This document shows, piece after piece, positions 1 to 5,973 of a stretch of 6,635 nt of DNA. Each line of letters begins with the position of its first letter. Position 1 is the stretch's first letter. The stretch is from an uncultured Lachnospiraceae bacterium (lineage in GTDB: Bacteria > Bacillota > Clostridia > Lachnospirales > Lachnospiraceae): NCBI GenBank assembly GCA_902797475.1, contig CADBTG010000179.1, positions 1-6,635 of the forward strand. The letters run 5' to 3'. The translations under genes and the position numbers were made by a program. Below the pieces are notes generated by a model that did no database searches, was not told the origin of the DNA, and saw nothing but the letters and a program-made list of their open reading frames with translations.

Positions 1-875
1 ACCGTGATCACGGACTCTGCGGTTCCGAGGTTCACGGAACGTACCTCCTCCAGAATGGAGAACTTCCGATCGGTAAGCTCGGGCAGATACCGGTTCTGGA
101 ATACGAAGAAATACTTATCCTTCTCGATTTTCTTGATCAGGGCATTGATGCCCGTCATGTATTTATTAATCTTCTGGTCAACAAGTGCGGTAAGCAGAGA
201 ACGCTTTACCTCGTCCACGGTTTCCAGCACTTCGTCATAGTTATCGATATACAAAAGACCGCAAATCTGACGGTTTTCATAGTTCTCCTGCTTCAACAGA
301 CGGATTTCGGTCTCGTCGTACAGGAATACGGCAACCGGGTAATCCGGCTTGTGTCCCTTGGAATCCGTCACTTTTTGCTTCTTTAAATCGTCTCCGATGG
401 AGGAGTCGCCGAGCGTCTTCATATAAATCCGGTAATGCTTCTCCCCGATGACGGCGCGGTAGTTCCGCTCCTCACCGGTCTGCTTCGGAAGGGAAAATGC
501 CTTGACACCCGTAAGAAGCTCGCGAATGTTATAACCGCGGTGGGACTTTCGGCTGATCTCGCGGAATTCCGCATTGCTGAAAATGACGATTCCTTCGGAA
601 TTCAAAACGGCATACGGCGTCTTCATCTCTTCGATTACGGTACGCTGCGCCTTGTTGTAATCCATGGCGAAATCCGAATAATCCCGGAGAATTCCGGTCC
701 GATGATAGAAATAGAAAAACAGGGCAAGGGCATAGTAAATGACAGTCACGATCAGGCACATCGTACCCGCTTCCCTGCTGATCAAATACCCTCCGAGCGT
801 GGCAATCACCAAAAGGGCACCCAAAAGCAGCGGACATAATAAATAAACGACCAGTCTTTCTTTGCCGAGTTTCAT
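1..875 (-). CDS. gdpP: GdpP-family cyclic-di-AMP phosphodiesterase, N-terminal part (cut by left window edge)
   Basis: GdpP (YybT) is a membrane-bound enzyme that hydrolyses the second messenger c-di-AMP. The window shows 291 codons from the start; the catalytic DHH and DHHA1 domains should lie beyond the left edge. Two hydrophobic helices (about residues 9-33 and 39-57) are followed by a PAS-like domain (about 86-190, with the segment TPYAVLNSEGIVIFSN) that carries a polar insertion near 157-180. A degenerate GGDEF domain then starts near 204, recognisable by CGLLYIDNYDEVLETVDEV, ALVDQKINKYM and KKIEKDKYFFVF, which are typical of this family. The ATG at 875 is supported by an AAGGGGG Shine-Dalgarno at 884-890 with 8-base spacing. 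A hairpin terminator upstream separates the gene from the ktr cluster, so it probably has its own promoter. The family call rests on domain order and family-typical motifs; activity cannot be judged without the DHH domain. Confidence 0.9.
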   Translation of the reverse strand, partial: MKLGKERLVVYLLCPLLLGALLVIATLGGYLISREAGTMCLIVTVIYYALALFFYFYHRTGILRDYSDFAMDYNKAQRTVIEEMKTPYAVLNSEGIVIFSNAEFREISRKSHRGYNIRELLTGVKAFSLPKQTGEERNYRAVIGEKHYRIYMKTLGDSSIGDDLKKQKVTDSKGHKPDYPVAVFLYDETEIRLLKQENYENRQICGLLYIDNYDEVLETVDEVKRSLLTALVDQKINKYMTGINALIKKIEKDKYFFVFQNRYLPELTDRKFSILEEVRSVNLGTAESVIT

Positions 876-908
876 AAGACCAACCCCCTTCGAGTTTTCG
901 TATTCCCA

Positions 909-933
909 TAGATATTATTACTTTACCATATTC
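909..933 (-). promoter_or_regulatory. A+T-rich stretch, possible gdpP promoter
   Basis: Between the upstream terminator and the gdpP ribosome binding site the sequence turns strongly A+T-rich. It contains several imperfect -10-like hexamers on the minus strand (TAAAGT, AATAAT, TAATAT). None has a convincing -35 hexamer at 16-18 bases, so the exact promoter is not resolved. The call is made mainly because a terminator precedes gdpP and the gene needs a start site here. Confidence 0.25.
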
Positions 934-944
934 TCCCGGAAAAG

Positions 945-984
945 GAAAGAAAAACATAAGCCGGGAGGCAGAAAACCTCCCGGC
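945..984 (-). terminator. Rho-independent terminator of the ktr/hydrolase operon
   Basis: The arms 960-968 and 976-984 form a perfect 9-base-pair G+C-rich stem (GCCGGGAGG with CCTCCCGGC) around a 7-base loop. On the minus strand the stem begins 8 bases after the TGA of the hydrolase gene and is followed by TTATGTTTTTCTTTC, an interrupted U-tract. This orientation fits termination after the hydrolase gene and before gdpP. Confidence 0.8.
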
Positions 985-992
985 CTGACATA

Positions 993-1781
993 TCATTTTT
1001 TTGCAAGAATCTTCTCCGGGTTTTCGGAAAGCATCAGGTTCAGTTCCTTTTCCGTAAGTCCCAGACTTCTGAGCCGTTCAAGTTCGCTGACCGGATTCCA
1101 CATCGGGTAATCGGAGCCGAACAGGAAGCGCTCCGCACCGTACATGCGAATCAGCTCCTTGGACCGCTTGTTCCCGAGATACATCATCGAGCTGCTGCAG
1201 TCCAGATAGCAGCCGGTGTCGAGCAGATACTCCACCGCCAGATCCTGTACGGACCAGCCGCCGAAATGTGCCGCGATGAAGGTCAGCTTCGGGAACCGCA
1301 TCAGAACGTTTCTGACGCGCTCGGGCGAGTCGAAATCATAGCGGTAATCGCCGCAGTGAACAAGAATCGGAAGCCGTCCCTCGATGCATTCGTAAAACTC
1401 GAACATCCTCGGGTCATCCACATTGAAAAGCTGCGAATCCGGATGAATCTTGACGCCGGAAAGTCCGAGTTCAACCATCCTTTCGGCCTCTTTGCATTTG
1501 TCTTCGAAATCCGCGTGCATCGTTCCGAAGCCTACGAAACGGTCCGGATGCTCATGCACCGTCGCCGAGATGAAATCATTCACACTCATGACCTGCCTTG
1601 CGCCGGTCGCTACGGAATGCACGATGAACCGGTCGATTCCGGCCTCGTCTCCGAGTTCCAAAAGTCTCGGAACCGTTCCGTTTTCGTTCATTTTGATGTT
1701 GTAAAAGTTGCCCACTCCCTCAACTGCCTTCTGTGCAATCTTCTCAGGGTAGATATGGGCATGGAAATCATAAATCGGCAA
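993..1781 (-). CDS. Amidohydrolase-family metal-dependent hydrolase (TIM barrel, COG2159-like)
   Basis: This 262-residue protein looks like a small soluble hydrolase of the amidohydrolase-2 group, whose members include decarboxylases and hydrolases. The expected metal and catalytic residues are all visible: HxH at H7 and H9 at the end of strand 1 (DFHAHIYPEK), H113 in GVKIHPD, H142 in ILVHCGD, H172 in AAHFGG and D224 in LFGSDYP. The substrate cannot be predicted. The start is a TTG codon (1781-1779), chosen because GGGAGGGG lies at 1789-1796, leaving 9 bases after its GGAGG core, and because the HxH motif belongs within the first ten residues. The gene is the last of the minus-strand cluster, 45 bases after the zinc-ribbon gene, and is followed by a terminator. 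A link to potassium transport is not evident; it may simply be a co-transcribed passenger. Confidence 0.88.
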   Translation of the reverse strand: MPIYDFHAHIYPEKIAQKAVEGVGNFYNIKMNENGTVPRLLELGDEAGIDRFIVHSVATGARQVMSVNDFISATVHEHPDRFVGFGTMHADFEDKCKEAERMVELGLSGVKIHPDSQLFNVDDPRMFEFYECIEGRLPILVHCGDYRYDFDSPERVRNVLMRFPKLTFIAAHFGGWSVQDLAVEYLLDTGCYLDCSSSMMYLGNKRSKELIRMYGAERFLFGSDYPMWNPVSELERLRSLGLTEKELNLMLSENPEKILAKK

Positions 1782-1796
1782 CGCTTTGCCCCTCCC

Positions 1797-1820
1797 AAAA
1801 GCCGGAGCTTTCGACTCCGG
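1797..1820 (-). terminator. Intercistronic hairpin, weak or partial terminator
   Basis: A 6-base-pair stem (1802-1807 with 1815-1820, CCGGAG with CTCCGG) and a 7-base loop lie just after the stop of the zinc-ribbon gene on the minus strand. Only C followed by four T residues comes after it, and the Shine-Dalgarno of the hydrolase begins at once. It could be an inefficient terminator, or an mRNA-stability or translation element that sets the level of the hydrolase relative to the ktr genes. Confidence 0.45.
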
Positions 1821-1826
1821 AAATAA

Positions 1827-2249
1827 TTATTTCGCCATTGAACCGAGCATCCGGTTGTATTCCGCAAGAAGCTCCGGATTGTTCTGGATATATAACATTC
1901 CAAGCGCCGTCACAACTGTGGCGATGACAAGGAAGATAAGAAACGCTTTGGCAAATGACCGGCGCTCCTCCGTGGCATTTGCCCCGAATGCGCTGATCAG
2001 GGCGATGACCAAAAAGGCTATCCACCCGTAAAGCGGAACGAGCAGGCACAGGAAAAGCCCGAGCCAGTGCTTGACCGTAAAGGGCTTCTGTACACGGGTC
2101 GGATCCTCTGCCGTAACCGGCTCCGGCTCACGCTCAACCGGCTGCACCGCGGCAGGAACGGCGTCACCCTTTAAAGAAGCTCCGCAGTAGTAGCAGAAAT
2201 TGGCATCCGCAAGCGGATTTCTACGCCCGCAAACTTTACATTCTTCCAT
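1827..2249 (-). CDS. Zinc-ribbon membrane protein of unknown function
   Basis: This 140-residue protein has an N-terminal treble-Cys zinc ribbon (C4, C7, C19 and C22, in CKVCG and FCYYCG), a flexible Pro/Glu/Ala-rich linker (about 28-56) and two hydrophobic segments (about 62-88 and 101-121). The short tail is polar. This architecture is widespread in Bacillota as uncharacterised membrane proteins; no enzymatic motif is visible. The ATG at 2249 has a GGAGG site 5 bases upstream. The gene sits 41 bases downstream of ktrA and 45 bases upstream of the hydrolase, all on the minus strand, so it is probably co-transcribed with the potassium transporter. A role as an accessory membrane factor is possible but unproven. 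The gene is real on the grounds of ribosome binding site, spacing and clear domain structure. Confidence 0.82.
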   Translation of the reverse strand: MEECKVCGRRNPLADANFCYYCGASLKGDAVPAAVQPVEREPEPVTAEDPTRVQKPFTVKHWLGLFLCLLVPLYGWIAFLVIALISAFGANATEERRSFAKAFLIFLVIATVVTALGMLYIQNNPELLAEYNRMLGSMAK

Positions 2250-2290
2250 AAGTCCCTCCGAAAACAGTCATCATAAACAGTACGGTAAAG

Positions 2291-2938
2291 TCAGATGCGG
2301 AAGCACTTCTGAATCGCCTTCCGGTCACCGAACACGAGCAAAGTCATGTCTCCATTGAGTTCCGAATCCGGCGTAATCTGAAGAGTCATCTGTCCGTTAA
2401 TCCTGATGGCCAGAATGTTGATTCCGTATTTCTTACGGATATCGATGTTTCCGATGGTCCGGCCGATCCAGCCGTCCGGAACCGTTACTTCGAAAATGGC
2501 ATGGTCGTCATCGAGCTTGATGTAGTCTCGGATGTGATCCGAAGTGTAACGGATGGCCGCCCACTCCGCAATCTGTTTCTCGGGGTTGATGACTTCGTCC
2601 GCGCCGTTTCGAAGCAGGAACTTCGCCTGCACCTCACGGTCGGCACGCGAAACGACAAGTTTCGCGCCGAGCTCCTTAAGAAGCGATGTCGTCTCAAGGG
2701 AACTCTGGAAATCTCCGCCGATGGCCACGATGCAGACATCGTAGTTATAAACGCCGAGCGTCTTCAGGAACACTTCGCTCGTGCTGTCTCCGATCTGCGC
2801 ATCCGTGACATATTGCATAATGGCATTGATGCGTGATTCATTCCGGTCCACAGCCATGATCTGGTGCCCGAGCTCATTCAGCTTTCTCGCCATCATGAAT
2901 CCGAAATTATTCACACCGATTAACAAAACAGACTTCAT
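2291..2938 (-). CDS. ktrA: KtrA-type potassium uptake regulatory subunit (single RCK)
   Basis: KtrA forms a cytoplasmic octameric ring that binds ATP/ADP and gates the KtrB membrane pore. The 215 residues are the usual length: RCK_N about 1-130 (Rossmann fold) and RCK_C about 137-215. The dinucleotide loop reads GVNNFG at residues 8-13, and D31 at the end of strand 2 is the ribose-binding acidic residue. The second glycine of the usual GxGxxG is replaced by N10. The RCK_C segment IRKKYGINILAI (167-178) with P190 resembles RCK_C domains that bind c-di-AMP in Bacillota KtrA/KtrC; this is a family-based inference. The ATG at 2938 is preceded by a strong AGGAGG with 5-base spacing. The gene follows ktrB by 26 bases and is almost certainly translated from the same transcript. 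It could also be labelled trkA or ktrC; the pairing with KtrB favours ktrA. Confidence 0.92.
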   Translation of the reverse strand: MKSVLLIGVNNFGFMMARKLNELGHQIMAVDRNESRINAIMQYVTDAQIGDSTSEVFLKTLGVYNYDVCIVAIGGDFQSSLETTSLLKELGAKLVVSRADREVQAKFLLRNGADEVINPEKQIAEWAAIRYTSDHIRDYIKLDDDHAIFEVTVPDGWIGRTIGNIDIRKKYGINILAIRINGQMTLQITPDSELNGDMTLLVFGDRKAIQKCFRI

Positions 2939-2964
2939 ACTGTCCTCCTATGAACAAGAAGTGC

Positions 2965-4299
2965 TTACCCAACCATGATCTTCTCTTCGGGGCTCTTGGA
3001 GACCTCTGCCGATCTGCCGGACAAAGCGGCATAAATCAGCGTAAGACCGCCGACCCTTCCGAGAAACATCAGAACCATCAATATAATCCGGGATACCAGC
3101 CCGAGTCCCGGCGTCAGTCCTAACGACAATCCGACCGTGGCAACTGCCGAACCGGTTTCGAACAGACAGGCATCAAACGGAAGTCCTTCACATGCGCTGA
3201 TGACTGCTGCCCCGGTCAGCGCCAGGAACAGATACAGCACAAGAATCGTCGAGGCACTCTTGACCGCGCTGTCCTCGATTCGTCTTCCGAACATTTCCGC
3301 ATTCTTTCTGCGCCGGAAAACCGTTGTCGCATTGGCAAATAAAACCGCCACCGTGGTCGTCTTCATACCGCCGGCCGTCGACCCGGGCGATCCGCCGATC
3401 AGCATCAGGAAAATGATAAGCATGCGTCCGACTCCGGTGAATGCCGAAAGATCCGAGGTATTAAAGCCGGCCGTTCTCGGCGTCACTGCCTGAAACAGGG
3501 AAAGAAGAATTCTCTCCTTAATCGGGTAATCGCCGTATTCGCCGAAGAAGAACCAGATCATCGGGCCGAGGATCAGAATCGCAGATGTCACAAGGACAAC
3601 CTTGCTCTGCATGCGATAATGCTTAAACTTAAACTTGTGATCTCTGATATCTCTCCATGTGAGAAATCCGATGCCGCCGATGATGATCAGAAGACAAATG
3701 GGGATGACGATCCCCGGATTGCTGCCGAGCGCCGTCAGTGAGGAATACTGCCCCGACCTGCTTCCCATAAGGTCAAATCCGGCATTGCAGAATGCCGAGA
3801 TTGAATGGAAGAATGCGAGCCAGATTCCCGAAACCCCGTATTCCAGGCAGAATGCGGGAAGCAGGGCGATAGCGCCGATAAGTTCAATCAAAAGCACCAT
3901 TGTGACCGCAAAGCGGGAAAGGTGCGAAACGCCTCCGATTGTCGGTGCGGAAATGCTGTCCTGCAGAACGCTTCGCTGCATCAGAGACAGTTTTCTTCCG
4001 GATACCGAAGCAATGAAAAGCGCAACGGCGATGACACCGATGCCGCCGATCTGAATCAGAAACAGAATCAGCCCCTGTCCGAAATAAGACCAGTAGGATG
4101 CCGTATCACGCACGACAAGACCGGTCACGCATACCGCCGAAGTAGACGTAAACAGCGTATCTCCGAACGGAGTCCACTGACCGCTTTTTGAGGAAATCGG
4201 AAGCATCAGAAGGATTGCTCCGAACAAAATCACTCCGGCAAATGCAAGGATGATGATTTGAAAAGAAGACAATCTGCGTCTGGGCTTATGCGTTGACAT
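2965..4299 (-). CDS. ktrB: KtrB-type potassium-translocating membrane subunit
   Basis: KtrB is the ion-conducting subunit of a Na-linked potassium importer in the TrkH/HKT/KtrB superfamily, built of four membrane-pore-membrane repeats. All four filter loops are present with their glycine: SAVCVTGL (G60), SAFCNAGF (G174), PRTAGFNT (G278) and ATVGLSLG (G390). The flexible gate segment in repeat 3 is seen as GGSPGSTAGGMKTTT (302-316). The length of 444 residues is standard for KtrB and shorter than typical TrkH. The ATG at 4299 is chosen because AAAGGAG lies 7 bases upstream and the protein then begins with a basic cytoplasmic segment (MSTHKPRRR). An upstream in-frame GTG at 4356 would add 19 residues but lacks a ribosome binding site and lies inside the promoter-proximal palindrome. 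It is the first gene of the minus-strand operon and precedes ktrA. Confidence 0.94.
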   Translation of the reverse strand: MSTHKPRRRLSSFQIIILAFAGVILFGAILLMLPISSKSGQWTPFGDTLFTSTSAVCVTGLVVRDTASYWSYFGQGLILFLIQIGGIGVIAVALFIASVSGRKLSLMQRSVLQDSISAPTIGGVSHLSRFAVTMVLLIELIGAIALLPAFCLEYGVSGIWLAFFHSISAFCNAGFDLMGSRSGQYSSLTALGSNPGIVIPICLLIIIGGIGFLTWRDIRDHKFKFKHYRMQSKVVLVTSAILILGPMIWFFFGEYGDYPIKERILLSLFQAVTPRTAGFNTSDLSAFTGVGRMLIIFLMLIGGSPGSTAGGMKTTTVAVLFANATTVFRRRKNAEMFGRRIEDSAVKSASTILVLYLFLALTGAAVISACEGLPFDACLFETGSAVATVGLSLGLTPGLGLVSRIILMVLMFLGRVGGLTLIYAALSGRSAEVSKSPEEKIMVG

Positions 4300-4353
4300 T
4301 GCTCCTCTCCTTTCCCTCATCTTCCCGTATTCCGGACATAGCCTTTTCCCCGG

Positions 4354-4370
4354 CACAGGCTACGCCTGTG
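4354..4370. promoter_or_regulatory. Perfect palindrome over the ktrB transcription start, candidate operator
   Basis: The sequence CACAGGCGTAGCCTGTG (minus-strand reading) has perfect 7-base arms, 4354-4360 and 4364-4370, around a 3-base centre. It begins two bases downstream of the predicted -10 box, so transcription would start inside it at about 4366. A transcript starting there would lack most of one arm, which favours a DNA operator for a dimeric regulator over an RNA hairpin. The regulator is unknown. Confidence 0.5.
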
Positions 4371-4372
4371 TT

Positions 4373-4401
4373 ATTATACTCTATCTCCCTGAAAAAGTAA
4401 A
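4373..4401 (-). promoter_or_regulatory. Predicted sigma-A promoter of the ktrB operon
   Basis: On the minus strand a consensus -10 TATAAT (4373-4378) is preceded by a 17-base spacer and a -35-like TTTACT (4396-4401, four of six matches to TTGACA). The predicted start near 4366 gives a leader of about 67 bases before the ktrB ATG. Confidence 0.7.
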
Positions 4402-4404
4402 GAA

Positions 4405-4424
4405 TTGCCCCGCCAAACTTGCCC
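4405..4424. repeat. Direct repeat TTGCCC between the divergent promoters
   Basis: TTGCCC occurs at 4405-4410 and again at 4419-4424, a 14-base period, within the 30 bases that separate the two -35 boxes. It is placed where one bound regulator could act on both promoters, but two hexamers are weak evidence and may be chance. Confidence 0.25.
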
Positions 4425-4431
4425 GTGCATC

Positions 4432-4465
4432 TTGTTTTTCTTATGTTTCGGGAGTATAATATAAT
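4432..4465 (+). promoter_or_regulatory. Predicted sigma-A promoter of trkA-trkH
   Basis: A consensus -10 TATAAT (4455-4460) follows a -35-like TTGTTT (4432-4437) at exactly 17 bases. A second overlapping TATAAT lies at 4460-4465. Transcription would start near 4467, giving a leader of about 50 bases before the trkA ATG. Confidence 0.7.
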
Positions 4466-4475
4466 GCAGATTTTC

Positions 4476-4496
4476 ACGGCGGAGCACTCTCGCCGT
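4476..4496 (+). other. Leader hairpin in the trkA 5' untranslated region
   Basis: The arms ACGGCG (4476-4481) and CGCCGT (4491-4496) form a 6-base-pair stem with a 9-base loop, shortly after the predicted transcription start and 8 bases before the AAAGG Shine-Dalgarno (4505-4509). It has no U-tract, so it is not a terminator. It may protect the transcript or influence ribosome access. Confidence 0.4.
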
Positions 4497-4516
4497 TCAT
4501 TCCGAAAGGTAAGTTT

Positions 4517-5902
4517 ATGGCGAAGATCAATTCAAAAAAAGACGGCCTCAGCATTATCGTAGTCGGCGGAGGCAAAATCGGAAGCACGCTGATTGAGCAG
4601 CTTTACAAGGAAGGGCACGACATTACGGTCATCGACCGGAAGGCTTCCATCATTCAGTCGCTCACCGATTCCTATGACATTATGGGCATTTGCGGAAACG
4701 GCGCCAGCTACACGATTCAGATGGAAGCCGGCATCGAAAACGCAGACCTTCTGATTGCCGTAACCGATTCCGACGAGCTGAATCTTCTCTGCTGCACGGT
4801 TGCCAAGATGGTCGGTCACTGCTCGGCAATTGCCCGTGTCCGCACGCCCGATTACAGCAAGGAAGTTCCGTATCTTCGTGAGAAGCTCGGTCTTGCCATG
4901 GTCATCAATCCCGAGTATGAAAGTGCCAAGGAAATCTCCCGCATTCTCTCTCTCCCGTCCGCTCTTGAGGTGAACTCTTTTGCGCACGGGCAGGCCGAAT
5001 TGATTAAGTTCAAGATTCCGGAAGGCAATATGTTAGACGGCCGTTCGATCGCCGAGCTCGGTAAATCCATCATCGCGAGCATGGTCATCTGCGTCGTGGA
5101 ACGCGGCGGTGAAGTATATATTCCTTCCGGTCATTTCGTCGTAAAAAGCGGTGACACGCTTTCCTTCATCGGCTCCCGAAAGGACGTCCTTTCCTTCCTG
5201 CAGCAGATCGGGATTCCGACCCGTCAGGTGAAAGACACCATCATCATCGGCGGCGGCAAAGCCGCATACTATCTGGCATCCGCGCTCCTTCATCAGGGCA
5301 TTGCCGTAAAGATCATAGAGAAAGACCGTACTCGCTGCGAGGAGCTCAGCATCCTCCTTCCGAAGGCAACCGTCATCTGCGGAGACGGCACCGAAGAAGA
5401 TCTGCTGTTTGAGGAAGGCATCCGTTCCGTGGATTCCTTTGTTCCGCTCACCGGAAGTGACGAGGAGAACATTCTTCTTACATTAAATGCCATGAAGATC
5501 TCCGACGCCAAGGTCATCACCAAAATCAACCATTTGAATTTCAAGAGCGTTGTCGCAAGCCTGGAACTCGGGAGTATCATTTATCCCCGTTACATCTGCG
5601 CGGAGGCAATCGTTGCTTACGTGCGCGCCAAAAAGGAATCGCGCAACAGTAACATTGAGACGCTGTATCACCTTGCCGACCACCGCGTAGAAGCACTCGA
5701 ATTCGAAGTTACCGAGGATTCTCCGGTTACCGGAACCCCTCTTTTCAGACTGAATAAAAAAGACAATCTGCTGATAGCCTGCATCAACCGCGACGGGCAC
5801 ATCATCATCCCGTCCGGTCAGGATACCATCGAAGTCGGCGACGAGGTTACCGTTGTCACGACACATTCCGGCTTCCGGGATCTGCAGGACATTCTGGCTT
5901 AA
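4517..5902 (+). CDS. trkA: TrkA-type potassium uptake regulator with two RCK modules
   Basis: TrkA is the peripheral cytoplasmic NAD(H)/ATP-binding ring that controls the TrkH pore. The 461 residues match the usual length near 460. Order: RCK_N1 (about 11-140) with GGGKIG at 17-22 and acidic D40; RCK_C1 (about 155-230); RCK_N2 (about 239-370) with GGGKAA at 245-250 and acidic E268; and RCK_C2 (about 390-461). In the second loop the last glycine is alanine, so nucleotide binding at site 2 may differ from site 1. The ATG at 4517 has AAAGG at 4505-4509 with 7-base spacing and a good promoter upstream. It is 71 bases ahead of trkH on the same strand and diverges from ktrB. The call is firm from length, four-domain order and the adjacent trkH. 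Whether c-di-AMP binds either RCK_C is not visible. Confidence 0.95.
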   Translation: MAKINSKKDGLSIIVVGGGKIGSTLIEQLYKEGHDITVIDRKASIIQSLTDSYDIMGICGNGASYTIQMEAGIENADLLIAVTDSDELNLLCCTVAKMVGHCSAIARVRTPDYSKEVPYLREKLGLAMVINPEYESAKEISRILSLPSALEVNSFAHGQAELIKFKIPEGNMLDGRSIAELGKSIIASMVICVVERGGEVYIPSGHFVVKSGDTLSFIGSRKDVLSFLQQIGIPTRQVKDTIIIGGGKAAYYLASALLHQGIAVKIIEKDRTRCEELSILLPKATVICGDGTEEDLLFEEGIRSVDSFVPLTGSDEENILLTLNAMKISDAKVITKINHLNFKSVVASLELGSIIYPRYICAEAIVAYVRAKKESRNSNIETLYHLADHRVEALEFEVTEDSPVTGTPLFRLNKKDNLLIACINRDGHIIIPSGQDTIEVGDEVTVVTTHSGFRDLQDILA

Positions 5903-5909
5903 TCATATT

Positions 5910-5925
5910 CCGCCGAAGTCGGCGG
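5910..5925 (+). other. Compact hairpin after trkA
   Basis: Seven-base arms CCGCCGA (5910-5916) and TCGGCGG (5919-5925) are separated by two bases, so the realistic fold is a 6-base-pair stem with the tetraloop AAGT. It begins 8 bases after the trkA stop and is not followed by a T-run, so it does not look like a terminator. It may act as an mRNA-end stabiliser within the trkA-trkH message. Confidence 0.5.
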
Positions 5926-5942
5926 TCAGCATCATCAGTTAG

Positions 5943-5965
5943 GACGGCTCGTGCCGTCGGAAGGA
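5943..5965 (+). promoter_or_regulatory. Hairpin abutting the trkH ribosome binding site
   Basis: The arms GACGGC (5943-5948) and GCCGTC (5953-5958) close a TCGT tetraloop. The stem ends exactly where the Shine-Dalgarno GGAAGGA (5959-5965) begins, and that site is 8 bases ahead of the trkH ATG. A stem in contact with the ribosome binding site could tune trkH translation relative to trkA. Confidence 0.45.
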
Positions 5966-5973
5966 TTTATCGC

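Noticed and set aside
529..996. Minus-strand open frame of 155 codons in another frame over gdpP and the terminator
   Set aside because: It runs through the terminator hairpin and overlaps the clear gdpP frame; the composition is Arg/Gly/Cys-rich as expected for an out-of-frame reading.
1266..1826. Plus-strand open frame of 186 codons opposite the hydrolase gene
   Set aside because: It is the antisense reading of a gene with a complete catalytic motif set; no ribosome binding site or domain was seen.
2262..2281. Direct repeat AAACAGT in the ktrA to zinc-ribbon gap
   Set aside because: Only two 7-base copies 13 bases apart, no promoter around them; chance is the simplest explanation.
4300..4356. 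Longer KtrB beginning at an in-frame GTG at 4356
   Set aside because: No ribosome binding site precedes it, it lies inside the palindrome next to the predicted transcription start, and the extra 19 residues are not typical of the family. The ATG at 4299 has a good AAAGGAG site.
4300..4372. Cyclic-di-AMP (ydaO-type) riboswitch in the ktrB leader
   Set aside because: The predicted leader is about 67 bases, far too short for that fold, and no multi-helix structure is apparent beyond the promoter palindrome.
4286..4477. Minus-strand open frame of 63 codons across the divergent promoters
   Set aside because: It covers both predicted promoters and the start of ktrB, has no ribosome binding site and shows no recognisable protein pattern.
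4532..4987. Minus-strand open frame of 151 codons opposite trkA
   Set aside because: Antisense shadow of the RCK_N1 region, with no start signals or recognisable domain.
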